Source of the DNA: Chloroflexota bacterium
Lineage (GTDB): Bacteria > Chloroflexota > Dehalococcoidia > Bin125
NCBI GenBank assembly: GCA_009838735.1
Contig: VXQZ01000037.1
Location: 146,127 to 210,126 of the forward strand
Direction: 5' to 3'
DNA length: 64,000 bases
Positions 8,480 through 16,450 of the stretch are shown piece by piece. The position numbers and the translations under genes are program-made. The notes beneath the pieces are model-generated. The model saw only the letters and a list, made by a program, of their open reading frames with translations. It did not search any database and had not been told where the DNA came from. Position 1 is the stretch's first letter. The number at the start of each line of letters is the position of its first letter.

Positions 8480-8517
8480 CATGTACTAACGGCGCTCAAA
8501 TCACGATTGAGTACATG
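8480..8517 (-). promoter_or_regulatory. nested inverted repeat in the livJ leader, candidate operator
   Basis: CATGTACT (8480-8487) and AGTACATG (8510-8517) are perfect 8-bp inverted arms. Inside them CTCAA (8495-8499) and TTGAG (8507-8511) form a second arm pair. The site lies 18-55 bp upstream of the livJ start on the minus strand. It could be a transcription-factor site or a leader hairpin; the symmetry is visible, the role is inferred. Confidence 0.4.
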
Positions 8518-8623
8518 ACAAAACTATCAAATCGATGCCGCCGGTTGCGGCGTCCTCACGCTTGCCCGCAGCTGCGCATCGCGTACACCAAGCAGAGGTG
8601 ATTGCCGCACGCGCCTGGCGCAC

Positions 8624-9670
8624 TTAGCGATCCATCCCGAGTCCCGGGCTCTGGGGTGGGAGCACGTGTCCGTCCTCCAGCTGGGGCAGCGGCATGTCAG
8701 AGGCGAAGCGCCGATCATCGGGAACCCAGGGAATCTCGAACCAGCGGGTGGCCGAGGACGCGAATCCGTAGGCGAGCGACGCGTACAGTGATGGTCCCGG
8801 CCGGAAATTGTGGGGACTGAGCGCGACATTGTGCAGCTCTGCCAGTGTCGCGACTCGTTGTGCTGCCGTGACGCCGCCAATCTTCGTCACCTCGGGCTGG
8901 AGGTACGTGATCGCCTCAGACTGCAGCAGGCGTTCGAAGTCCTCCAGCGTGTATTCGTTCTCGCCAGCGGCGATATCGACGCCAGATTCGCGCTTGACCC
9001 GCAACATCGCCCGATGATCTCGCATCGGCCGCACCGGCTCTTCGAACCAGGTTGCGCCGAGGTCTGCGAGCTGGCGGCCGAAGGCGATCGCCTCGATCGG
9101 ATCGAAATGCCCGTTGACATCGACCATGATCGCCAGTTCCACGCCGAAGCGGCGACGCAACCGCTCGACATGATCGATGGTTACCTCGTGCAGCTTGACC
9201 GCGGTGATCCCGACGTCGACTGCGCGCTGCGTCTCGCTGACGACCAACTCTGGATCGCGCAGCGGCGGCAGGCTGGCATAGGCGGGCACAGCGTCGTGTC
9301 GCGAACCGCCGAGCAGTTGCAGCACCGACGTACCCAGCGTCATGCCGAGCAGGTCCCAGAGCGCGATATCCAGTCCGGACAACGCCATCGGGAAGATGCC
9401 CTGGTCGGCGTAGCGGTAGCCCCAGTCCCAGAGCTCGAACCAGAGCCGGCCGATGTCCCCGGCTTCGCGACCGATGACTCTGGGCGCGAGCAGGTCGTCG
9501 ACCACCGACGCGATCGGGAGCGCTCCGGCGCTGGGCCGCTCGGGGTTGGGGATGCCCCACCAGGTCTCGCCGACGCCGGTGCGCCCGTCGCTATCGGTCA
9601 CGGTGACGAGCGTTTGCGACAGCGGCGTCGCATCGAGGATGGTCGTCCGCACGGCCGTGATTTGGCTCAT
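8624..9670 (-). CDS. mandelate racemase/muconate lactonizing enzyme family protein (enolase superfamily)
   Basis: Encodes 348 residues with the N-terminal capping domain and C-terminal barrel of the enolase superfamily. Metal ligands are visible as VDVNG (Asp), FEEP (Glu) and GEN (Glu). The first base position reads VKLHE (K-x-H) and the second is the His of SPHNF on the last strands, close to the MR arrangement; the usual LQPD before GGVT is LQPE. Members abstract the alpha proton of a carboxylate and act as racemases, lactonising enzymes or sugar-acid dehydratases. It lies 161 bp upstream of livJ on the same strand, so the importer may bring in its substrate. Exact reaction unknown. Confidence 0.88.
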   Translation of the reverse strand: MSQITAVRTTILDATPLSQTLVTVTDSDGRTGVGETWWGIPNPERPSAGALPIASVVDDLLAPRVIGREAGDIGRLWFELWDWGYRYADQGIFPMALSGLDIALWDLLGMTLGTSVLQLLGGSRHDAVPAYASLPPLRDPELVVSETQRAVDVGITAVKLHEVTIDHVERLRRRFGVELAIMVDVNGHFDPIEAIAFGRQLADLGATWFEEPVRPMRDHRAMLRVKRESGVDIAAGENEYTLEDFERLLQSEAITYLQPEVTKIGGVTAAQRVATLAELHNVALSPHNFRPGPSLYASLAYGFASSATRWFEIPWVPDDRRFASDMPLPQLEDGHVLPPQSPGLGMDR

Positions 9671-10086
9671 GGCACCTTCCTTGCTTCGGCCTGGTTCTCA
9701 CCGCAGATTGAGCCAGGGACAAGTTGCGCGGAGCGGAGCGGCGGGGTTAGGGGGTGATTTTCCGGGGTGATGGGCTGATCTCCTGTTGTGGGCTGCAGAT
9801 CGTTTGTTTCGTTGTCCAGATTTGTCCAGATTTTTCTGGATTGGTCCAGTTGTGGCTCAGTTTGGTCAGTTTTCGTCCCGGCAATTCCACTCGAATGCAG
9901 GATTTTGCGGATTTGGGCAGGAATTCGTCTGAGCCTGTTGGACGCGCTCGGGCGTTGAGCACGCCTACGGGCCAATCGTATCCGTTCTTCGATCCTCCTC
10001 GAGACGGCAGGCCGTTATTCTGCAGCAACGTGGTTGGCGGTTGAGCGCCGCCGGTCGATGTGGTGAAACAGCGACAGGGGATTCCG
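9671..10086. other. intergenic region between divergent genes, with tandem GTCCAGATTT and a small palindrome
   Basis: No gene is supported here. GTCCAGATTT is repeated head to tail at 9814-9823 and 9824-9833, and the second copy overlaps the perfect hairpin TCCAGATTTTTCTGGA (9825-9840), followed by more TCCAG/CTCAG words to about 9870. It separates the enolase-superfamily gene (minus) from the acyl-CoA gene pair (plus), so promoters for both are expected; the T-rich repeats are candidate regulator sites. Confidence 0.4.
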
Positions 10087-10500
10087 ATGACCAAGCAAGG
10101 CGTCGAACCGGACGATTTCAGCCAACCATTCTGGGACGCCGCGAACGAGAAACGGCTCGTGATCCAGAACTGCGTCGGCTGCGATCGGCTGCAGCATCCG
10201 CCGACGAATACATGTCGCGACTGCGACGACGGCGGCCCACTCGAATGGAAGCAGGTCAGCGGGCGAGGCACGATCTATAACTACGGCGTCGTGCACGACT
10301 GTCCCGTGCGGCTGCTGCAACAGGATCAGCCCTTCAACCTGGCCATCATCATGCTCGACGACGATCCCGGGATCCAGATGTATTCGCACTTGCCCGGCGT
10401 TGCGGTTGACGAGGTGCCGGTTGGCGCGGCGGTCGAGGTGATCTTCGAACCCTCGGCCAACGGCCAGCTCGTGCCCGAGTGGCGCGTGATCGCCGACTGA
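10087..10500 (+). CDS. Zn-ribbon/OB-fold protein (DUF35 family), partner of the thiolase-like protein
   Basis: Encodes 137 residues. The N-terminal rubredoxin-like zinc ribbon has two Cys pairs (CVGCDR and CRDCDD); the C-terminal part is an OB fold with the family's GRGTIYNYGVVH segment. The ATG at 10087 is chosen because of a CAGGGG-type site just upstream and because family members start near this point. Such proteins pair with thiolase-fold partners and are thought to position acyl-CoA; in steroid side-chain degradation a related pair works as an aldolase. The next gene, 42 bp downstream, encodes the thiolase-like partner, the standard arrangement. Confidence 0.88.
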   Translation: MTKQGVEPDDFSQPFWDAANEKRLVIQNCVGCDRLQHPPTNTCRDCDDGGPLEWKQVSGRGTIYNYGVVHDCPVRLLQQDQPFNLAIIMLDDDPGIQMYSHLPGVAVDEVPVGAAVEVIFEPSANGQLVPEWRVIAD

Positions 10501-10542
10501 CCCCAATCCATCCGGCGGCCGACAAGCCTAGGAGCCCTCGTT

Positions 10543-11865
10543 ATGACCACACCAACTGCACCCGATGCGATGTACCGCAACGACGAAGGACTCGGCATTT
10601 GGGAGCACCGCGGCAAGGTCGCCGCGGTGGGCGTCGGCCATGCGCCGACATCCCGGCGCTGGGACGGCCGGCCGGAGACCTGCGTCGGCGCGATCACGAT
10701 TGACGCGCTGCGTAAGGCGATCGACGACGCCGGCGTTCCGCCCGACCAGATCGACGGCCTGGTCGTTGTGCCCGTCACCACCACCGGCGCGTTCTGGGAA
10801 GCGGGCAAGCCACTCCCGATGGACGTGATCCAGAGCTTCCAGCAGACCGACGACCCGCTCGATGGCATCGCCAAGCTCAGCGCCGAGTGGCTGTTGGCGA
10901 ATATGCCCGAGCTGACCAACGTCAAGTTCACGATGTACGGCCCCGGCTGCATGTCGAACGCACTCAACGTGACGGCCCAGGCGGTCGGTGACGGGCTGAC
11001 CCACACCTGCCTCGTCGTCAAGAGCTGGCACAACTTCGAGGGTCGCTACTACCAGGGCGGCGCCAACGCCGGCGACGCCTTGCCCGGCACGCCCGCGATC
11101 ACCCAGCTATGGGGCGGTCCTGCCTCGTACAGCACCGCGCTGCAGTTCGCGGAGTATTGCCGCAAGTACGGCAAGACGCACGACATGATGGCGCCGTTCA
11201 TGGAGAACTCGCGCCGCAACGGGCTCAGGTTCCCCGAGGGCTACTGGGCTCAGCACCGTCCCGAGGAACTGGGGCCCGAGGACTACCTCGCCTCGCGCTG
11301 GATCGCCAAGCCGGCCAACCTGTTCGACAACGACATTCCGATCATGATGTCCGGCGCGTACCTGTTCTCAACGGCCGAACGCGCGCAAGACATGAAGCAA
11401 CCGCCGGTCTACATCCTCAATCACGCCTCCAGCAATACCCGGCCGCGCAGCCTCGTCCCCACGCTCGACGAGGTCGAAGCCGACACGGCGCGCACCGGCC
11501 GCAAGATCTACGAGGGCGCGGGTATCACCGCCGACGACCTTTCGTTCGAGAACATGTATGACGGCTTCTCGCTCTTCCACCAGTTCCATCTGGAGGGTCT
11601 GGGCTATCGCGGGATCGGCTTCGGCGACGCTCTGGACTTTTACCAGACCGACATCAGCATCGAGGGCCCCAACCCCGTCTCGCCCAGCGGCGGCAACGTC
11701 GGCAGCGGCCGCAGCCGGGTCTGGATGCACACCGATTGCATCCAGCAGCTCCAGGGCCGAGCCGGCGCGCGACAGGTCACCGGCGTCAAACCAGAAGTGG
11801 GAGTTTCCGGCGGGCCGATGCCGCTCGGAGGCAACTACACCGTTTGGAGTGCCAGCCCGGATTAG
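10543..11865 (+). CDS. thiolase-like / lipid-transfer (SCP2-thiolase type) protein
   Basis: Encodes 440 residues. The N-terminus has VAAVGVGHAPTSRRW, then ALRKAIDDAGVPPDQIDGLVV, typical of the non-condensing thiolase superfamily. The nucleophile region is YGPGCMSN, with a Cys at the expected place. The C-terminus has NPSGG-like PVSPSGGN and GRAGARQV. These proteins bind acyl-CoA and catalyse thiolysis or retro-aldol cleavage, usually only together with the DUF35 subunit encoded immediately upstream. The two genes form an operon. Which acyl-CoA is used is unknown; fatty-acid or sterol-like side-chain breakdown is a reasonable guess. Confidence 0.87.
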   Translation: MTTPTAPDAMYRNDEGLGIWEHRGKVAAVGVGHAPTSRRWDGRPETCVGAITIDALRKAIDDAGVPPDQIDGLVVVPVTTTGAFWEAGKPLPMDVIQSFQQTDDPLDGIAKLSAEWLLANMPELTNVKFTMYGPGCMSNALNVTAQAVGDGLTHTCLVVKSWHNFEGRYYQGGANAGDALPGTPAITQLWGGPASYSTALQFAEYCRKYGKTHDMMAPFMENSRRNGLRFPEGYWAQHRPEELGPEDYLASRWIAKPANLFDNDIPIMMSGAYLFSTAERAQDMKQPPVYILNHASSNTRPRSLVPTLDEVEADTARTGRKIYEGAGITADDLSFENMYDGFSLFHQFHLEGLGYRGIGFGDALDFYQTDISIEGPNPVSPSGGNVGSGRSRVWMHTDCIQQLQGRAGARQVTGVKPEVGVSGGPMPLGGNYTVWSASPD

Positions 11866-11902
11866 AGCCTGTTCAGATGGGCCGAAGAGATAGCCGAAAC
11901 TC

Positions 11903-11998
11903 CGTCATACCCGCGCTTGTCGCGGGTATCTCGCCGCCTCCAGCACGGACGTCAGTGCACATCATGGCGAGATTGCCGCGGCAAGCGCGGCAATGACG
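11903..11998. repeat. REP/MITE-like nested palindromic element
   Basis: About 96 bp between genes. The outer ends are CGTCAT and ATGACG. Internal inverted segments are ACCCGCG...CGCGGGT (left hairpin), TTGCCGCG...CGCGGCAA (right hairpin) and TCTCGCC...GGCGAGA (inner arms). This layout is typical of non-coding mobile palindromic repeats that hitch-hike on a REP-type transposase. The structure is seen directly; that it is multicopy in this genome is an inference. Confidence 0.6.
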
Positions 11999-12023
11999 AA
12001 GCGTTGAGCGAGGGGAGTCGCCC

Positions 12024-12377
12024 GTGACAGTTCTGATCAGCTTCGACATCGACGGCACGCTGGAGGTGGGCGATCCGCCGGGCCCCTTGACGATGGACAT
12101 GGTCCGTCTGGTGCGCGACAAGGACTTCCTGATTGGCAGCTGTTCCGATCGCACGCTCAGCGCCCAACGGGCGATCTGGGCCGATCACGACATCGAGGTT
12201 GACTTCGTCGTGGGCAAGCACATGCTGCCCGACGTCAAGGCGCAGTTCGAGGCGGATGTGTATCTGCATATCGGCGACCGGGAGGATCTGGACCGCCAGT
12301 ATGCGCTCAAGGCGGGATTCGACTTCCTCTGGCCGGACGAGGCCGTCGCGCATCCGCATTTTCAGGCGGATTCCTGA
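12024..12377 (+). CDS. small HAD-superfamily-like protein, capless
   Basis: Encodes 117 residues from a GTG start with a GAGGGGA ribosome binding site. The N-terminus ISFDIDGTLE is HAD motif I (DxDGT), SCSDRT is motif II-like, and HIGDREDLD is the motif III/IV region that binds Mg2+. A typical HAD phosphatase is about 200 residues; this one has no cap domain and a very short core. No frame break is seen, so it is probably a natural minimal form. Activity (phosphatase or other) unknown. It follows the thiolase gene after a REP-like element. Confidence 0.65.
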   Translation: MTVLISFDIDGTLEVGDPPGPLTMDMVRLVRDKDFLIGSCSDRTLSAQRAIWADHDIEVDFVVGKHMLPDVKAQFEADVYLHIGDREDLDRQYALKAGFDFLWPDEAVAHPHFQADS

Positions 12378-12382
12378 TCCCT

Positions 12383-12396
12383 TCTCCCCAGGGAGA
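12383..12396 (+). terminator. short hairpin just after the HAD gene
   Basis: TCTCCC and GGGAGA flank a CA loop, 6 bp after the stop codon. There is no clear T-run, so this may be a weak intrinsic terminator or a member of the CTCTCCC-type repeats seen again at 12517-12537. Confidence 0.3.
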
Positions 12397-12516
12397 GTTG
12401 AGAGTAAATCGGCCGATCGCGGTGGAAGAACACTCCGTCTCCATTTGGGAGACGGTTGGGCGTGCTCTATTGACCAAACAGATCCAATGTTTGAGGCGTC
12501 GGAGCCCTCACCCTAA

Positions 12517-12537
12517 CCCTCTCCCTCGGGGAGAGGG
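12517..12537. repeat. CCCTCTCCC/GGGAGAGGG intergenic hairpin repeat
   Basis: A perfect 9-bp stem with a 3-base TCG loop, preceded by CCCTCACCCTAA. This word is a widespread class of intergenic palindromic repeat in high-GC bacteria. It may terminate transcription from either side or be a parasitic repeat. Confidence 0.5.
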
Positions 12538-12595
12538 GACCGGAAGGGAGATTGCCTCTGGGCCTACTCGGGGAATGGCCCGGCAATCCAAGCCG

Positions 12596-12808
12596 CTAGG
12601 ATTTCGCTCGAATCGGCTCGTCCCAGTCGATGCCGCACGCCGAACACCATCGATTGAGCCACACGTCTACCGCCTCGCTTTCATCCCCGCGCTCCGCGTG
12701 GATCTGTCCGCCGCATCGACACAGCCGAGGAAACGATTTCAGACAACCTCCGCAATCGTCTTTAGGCGCGTGCTCCAGGACGAACTGCGGATGCATCGAC
12801 AGGCTCAT
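12596..12808 (-). CDS. small zinc-ribbon-like hypothetical protein, 70 aa
   Basis: The 70-residue product carries a dense set of cysteines in pairs: CGGC, LCRCGG and WCSAC, the pattern of a compact zinc ribbon. It starts with ATG 14 bases after a GGGTGAT sequence that could serve as ribosome binding site. Composition between the Cys pairs is normal and the C-terminus is acidic/basic mixed. I do not recognise a family. It lies 41 bp upstream of the LLM gene's 3' end side, alone between repeats. Cysteine spacing is the main argument that it is real. Confidence 0.45.
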   Translation of the reverse strand: MSLSMHPQFVLEHAPKDDCGGCLKSFPRLCRCGGQIHAERGDESEAVDVWLNRWCSACGIDWDEPIRAKS

Positions 12809-12849
12809 CGGTGATCACCCTTCCGGCGAGAACTGGCCGAGATGAGAGG

Positions 12850-13938
12850 CTAGTTAGTCGATCGTTTGGCGATGACCTCGCTGCCAAAGTCGGCGATCAG
12901 GTCGCGTGCGCCGGCTGCATTGGTGCAGGCGATGGCGACGTTATCGATCCCGGCCGCCTCCATATCTTCGAGACGCTCGATGATCTGCGCCGGCGTGCCG
13001 GTCAGGGTGGCGCCAATTGAGGCCTCGCTGATGAATTGTTCCTCGCCGGGCTTGAGGAAGACCATGTGTCCCGTGTGCACGTCCAGATAACGTCGATCCG
13101 GCTGGCTGCCTCGGGCGTCGCCGTACTCCACGATGTAGCGGTGGAAGGCGGCCGCAGCGTCCGGATCCGTAATCCCCAGGTTGGCGCCCGGGCCGTAGTG
13201 CGACTCCCACATCGCGTGCAGACCCGGCAGCGCGTTGGGGCCCACTCGCTCGACCACCCGCGGCGAGGTGAGCGACTCCCCGTCGCGCAGGACGCAGCCG
13301 CTGGTCAACCCGACCGTGTACGGCTTGTCGGTCGATCTGCCGGCGCTGGACGAGGCAACACGAATCGCCTCGAATCCCTCTGCCAGATTGGGTGTGAGCG
13401 CGCCGGTGACCCAGCCGTCGGCCAGTTCTCCTGTCGCCGTGAGCGCCCGGGGACCGTTGGCGGCCAGGTAGATGGGAATGTGGTCCTCGATGTTGATGAA
13501 GTCGCCGCGGTCCGGATGCAGCAACCGAATCCAACGCTCGCGGTCGCCCTCGCGGATCAGCACTTCCTCGCCCTGCAACAGGCCGCGCACTTGCTGCGTG
13601 TGCTCGCGGAAGTCCTTCACCGTCACGGCGGGCAGGCCCATCGTGTTGCGCCCCGTGTATCCGGTGCCCAGACCCAGGATCACCCGGCCGGGCGCGAGAT
13701 AGTTGATGGTGGCAATGGCGGAGGCGGTCACCGCCGAGAGGCGGTTGCTGGGAATGGACACCAATGTGCCGAGCTTGATTCGGCTGGTGTGCTCGGCCGC
13801 CAAGGCCATGGTGGCGTAAACGTCGCTGTAAATCAGTTGCGAGTCGAAGAACCAGGCGTGGGTAAATCCGGCCGCTTCGGCCGCAGCCGCCTCACGCCAG
13901 GCGTCGATGTAGGAGGGGAAGGCGATGCCGTAGTCCAT
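12850..13938 (-). CDS. LLM-class flavin/F420-dependent oxidoreductase
   Basis: Encodes 362 residues from the ATG at 13938, which has a GGGAG site 8 bases upstream; the frame is open further but the extra 70 residues are not family-like. The luciferase-like barrel is clear: AAGFTHAWFFDSQ, RIKLGTLVSIPSNR, GRVILGLGTGYTGRNTMG and AANGPRAL. The TGYTGRNTMG type is seen in F420-dependent members such as methylene-tetrahydromethanopterin reductase-like enzymes. These enzymes use F420H2 or FMNH2 for hydride transfer or monooxygenation. Substrate unknown. It is divergent from the binding lipoprotein gene, with palindromes between them. Confidence 0.88.
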   Translation of the reverse strand: MDYGIAFPSYIDAWREAAAAEAAGFTHAWFFDSQLIYSDVYATMALAAEHTSRIKLGTLVSIPSNRLSAVTASAIATINYLAPGRVILGLGTGYTGRNTMGLPAVTVKDFREHTQQVRGLLQGEEVLIREGDRERWIRLLHPDRGDFINIEDHIPIYLAANGPRALTATGELADGWVTGALTPNLAEGFEAIRVASSSAGRSTDKPYTVGLTSGCVLRDGESLTSPRVVERVGPNALPGLHAMWESHYGPGANLGITDPDAAAAFHRYIVEYGDARGSQPDRRYLDVHTGHMVFLKPGEEQFISEASIGATLTGTPAQIIERLEDMEAAGIDNVAIACTNAAGARDLIADFGSEVIAKRSTN

Positions 13939-14021
13939 GAATGCTCCCAGGATGCGTCCTGATTCGCATCGGAAGATAGACGACCACCACATGTCTTGGC
14001 GGCTGCCTTGGGTTAGACCAG

Positions 14022-14084
14022 CGCAGATCTGCGTTGGGATTCCTGCACACCGAAGTGCCATGCGACTGACCAGTCGTGTCGCAT
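14022..14084. promoter_or_regulatory. two palindromes in a divergent promoter region
   Basis: CGCAGATCTGCG (14022-14033) is a perfect 12-bp palindrome. ATGCGAC (14060-14066) and GTCGCAT (14078-14084) form a perfect 7-bp inverted repeat with an inner GACTG/CAGTC pair. Both lie between the LLM gene (minus) and the binding-lipoprotein gene (plus), the natural place for a shared operator. Function inferred only. Confidence 0.35.
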
Positions 14085-14169
14085 CTGCGTCTTGCGGATT
14101 ATGTCCCTTTTGGTGATATACCAGTACGGGTTCCGTGGTTTGAGACATTGATCACGAGGGACAGGGCCA

Positions 14170-15399
14170 ATGCCACGAATCACGCACGGTCTCGGACGCG
14201 CAGGTTTGTGGATCGGATTGATGTTGGCGATTGCGCAACTCGTGGTTGGGTGCGCGGAAGACGATTCACATCAGGCGCAGTCAGTCGCTCGGCAATCAGT
14301 CCAGCAACAGGTCAACGAGCAGTCAGCCCAGGCTCAGCCTGCTGACCAACCTGAGCAGCAGCGAGAGGGCGCTTCCGTTAGCTCGCCAGGCCAGCCTCAA
14401 CAACAAGATCAGCCTTCCTCCCGACAAACACAATCACAACAGCGGGACACACAGTCGCAGACGGATCAGGCGGACGCCGCTGACGAATCAGGGGACAACG
14501 AGGATCAGGACGACTCCTCGCAACCGGCCGACGCAGCCCAACAGAACTCGCAACAACAACAGTCGGTGCAGGTCGATGAAGCGGAGGCGGTTCCGGATGG
14601 AACTCGGCTGATCTCGCTCTTCGGCGACATCACCGAGATTGTCTACGCGTTGGGGGCGCAAGAGTTCCTCGTCGCCCGCGACGCGAGTTCGATCTATCCG
14701 GCGGAAGCTGAGCAGCTGCCCAACCTCGGCTTCGCCGGCTCCCTGAACGTCGAGGCGATTCTCAATCTGGAACCCACGCTGATCATTGGAACGGCGATGG
14801 CCGGTCCACCCGAAGTGCTCGAACAGCTGCGGCAAGCGGGAGTCGAGGTGCTGATTCTCGAAGAACTCACGGGGCTCGACGCACCGCAGATCAAGTTCCG
14901 CGTGATCGGCGACGCACTGGGACTCTCGAACAAGGCGGAAGCGATGGCGCTGGACGTGGAACAGCGCCTCGAAGCCGTGCTGGCAGCTGCCGCAACCGAC
15001 AGCCCGCTGCGGGTACTGCATATCTACATCAGGCGCGGCGGATTGCAGCTGGTCTCCGGAGCAGGGAACGAGGCGCAAACGATCATCGAAGCGGCCGGCG
15101 GGATCGACGCCGCGGCGGAAGCCGGCATCGTCGGCTGGCAACAGTTGACGCCCGAGGCGCTGGTCGCAGCAGATCCTGACGTGTATCTGGTCATGGACCG
15201 AGGACTCGCCGTCGTCGGCGGAGTCGAGGGACTTCTGGAGATTCCAGGCATGGCCGAAACCAGGGCCGGACGAGGGCAGCACGTGATTTCGATGGCCGAC
15301 CTTTACCTGCTCGGCTTCGGACCCCGCCTGCCCGAAGCCATCGCCGACCTCGCCGGGTTCCTGCGCGAGATCCAGGATCAAGTCCTGGAGAGCGAATAA
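14170..15399 (+). CDS. heme/cobalamin/siderophore-type ABC substrate-binding lipoprotein with Gln/Asp-rich tether
   Basis: Encodes 409 residues. A signal peptide ends in a lipobox (AQLVVGC), giving a lipidated Cys near residue 28. Residues ~30-140 are an unusual low-complexity tether rich in Gln, Asp and Ser. The rest is a class III binding domain (PF01497-like): TRLISLFGDITEIVYALG, LEPTLIIGTAMAGPPEVLEQL and AGVEVLILEE, closest in style to hemin-binding HmuT. Such proteins capture heme, B12 or iron chelates at the membrane for a BtuCD-type importer. No permease or ATPase gene is adjacent, so it is an orphan here. Class secure, ligand not. Confidence 0.85.
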   Translation: MPRITHGLGRAGLWIGLMLAIAQLVVGCAEDDSHQAQSVARQSVQQQVNEQSAQAQPADQPEQQREGASVSSPGQPQQQDQPSSRQTQSQQRDTQSQTDQADAADESGDNEDQDDSSQPADAAQQNSQQQQSVQVDEAEAVPDGTRLISLFGDITEIVYALGAQEFLVARDASSIYPAEAEQLPNLGFAGSLNVEAILNLEPTLIIGTAMAGPPEVLEQLRQAGVEVLILEELTGLDAPQIKFRVIGDALGLSNKAEAMALDVEQRLEAVLAAAATDSPLRVLHIYIRRGGLQLVSGAGNEAQTIIEAAGGIDAAAEAGIVGWQQLTPEALVAADPDVYLVMDRGLAVVGGVEGLLEIPGMAETRAGRGQHVISMADLYLLGFGPRLPEAIADLAGFLREIQDQVLESE

Positions 15400-15471
15400 C
15401 TCCGCACGTACCGTCACAGGCAGCAGAAACCAGCCTGACCGTCGGGCGAGTGCGCTCCCGCCTTCCCTGCC

Positions 15472-15700
15472 TCAGGCCTGACCCCCTGCGGGCGGACGCT
15501 TCGCGGTCTTATCGGCGCGTGTAGCCGGAGGGATGCGCTGTTCCAGTTGCCAGGTCGGCCGGGCGATCAGTCAGAGCATCGCGAAGGCGGCCCGGCTAAG
15601 GCCGGCGCCGATGATTCCGGTCGATTGCTCGACGACCCCAATCAGCACGCGCACGGAGAAGACTCGTCCGAGCGCGATACTCGTAAGCTCTGAGAAGCGG
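15472..15700 (-). pseudogene. remnant of an MFS transporter C-terminus
   Basis: Read on the minus strand, the segment encodes a degraded transmembrane C-terminus: VLIGVVEQSTGIIGAGLSRA, AFAML, an in-frame TGA, then LIARPTWQLEQRI and a short tail. It aligns with the better preserved remnant at 55733-55972 (LIGV/FIGV, AFAIL, RPIWRLED). No upstream MFS domain exists in the 400-bp gap. It is therefore a decayed fragment of a drug-efflux-type MFS gene. The rest of 15400-15796 shows no gene. Confidence 0.55.
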
Positions 15701-15796
15701 GCCAAATGTCGGAAGCTTGTCTTCATCGACGTAACCCTCAGGACAGTCATGGGTCGATGGCTCAAGTAGCACCACGAAATGCAGAGGAGGCCAGAC

Positions 15797-16180
15797 ATGC
15801 GCATCACCCACACGGGCGTGTTCGTCAGTGACCAGGACGAAGCTCTGAGGTTCTACACGGAGACCCTCGGCTTTGTGAAGAAGGAAGATGTCCCCGCGGG
15901 GGAGTTCAAGTGGCTGACTGTGGTTTCGCCCGATGACCCGGACGGGACCGAGCTACTGCTTGAACCAAACGAGAACCCGGTCGCACAGGCATATCAGAAA
16001 GGGTTGTTCGAGCAGGGCATCCCGGCGACATCCTTTGGCGTAACCGACATCCATGCGGAGTACGACAAGCTGAAGTCACTGGGCGTAGCGTTTTCGATGG
16101 GCCCAACAGAAATGGGCACCGTAACGATTGCGGTCTTCGACGACACCTGCGGCAACCTGATTCAGATCATGGAAACGTAG
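15797..16180 (+). CDS. VOC-family (glyoxalase/bleomycin resistance) protein
   Basis: Encodes 127 residues from the ATG at 15797 (a GAGGAGG-like site lies just upstream). It begins with the paired beta-alpha-beta-beta-beta modules of the vicinal oxygen chelate fold: TGVFVSDQDEALRFYTETLGF, WLTVV, then FGVTDIHAEYDKLKSLGV and GNLIQIME. Candidate metal ligands are His5 (RITHTG), Glu in TELLLEP and the Glu of QIME. Members include glyoxalases, dioxygenases and resistance proteins. No neighbour points to the reaction. Confidence 0.85.
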   Translation: MRITHTGVFVSDQDEALRFYTETLGFVKKEDVPAGEFKWLTVVSPDDPDGTELLLEPNENPVAQAYQKGLFEQGIPATSFGVTDIHAEYDKLKSLGVAFSMGPTEMGTVTIAVFDDTCGNLIQIMET

Positions 16181-16450
16181 CGAGGACCGACCGAGCTACC
16201 CCACCTGGGATGTGGGTGAAGGCAGTCTCGCATCGGCGTCCCGGTGGGCGTCGTGCACCGTTTTGCGACCCTCCATAGGGAGATCGCGCTGTAGACGCTC
16301 GTTCAAGCTTCGTAAGATCGCTCAGTTGCGCGGGGTTCGACTCTTCTTATCTGGAGCTGGGGAGTCCAGCCCGGGCCTGTTGACTGCCAGTCAAACGCAA
16401 TCCCAGCTGTGCTACAGCCCCGCGTGCGCGGCCTCCTATTGCGGTCGGAC

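Noticed and set aside
13939..14169. Cobalamin riboswitch before the binding lipoprotein gene
   Set aside because: No B12-box-like word or riboswitch core could be recognised; only palindromes are present.
16181..16450. Terminator in the gap between the convergent VOC and dehalogenase genes
   Set aside because: Only a 5-bp CCCAC/GTGGG stem near 16200 is visible, too weak to call.
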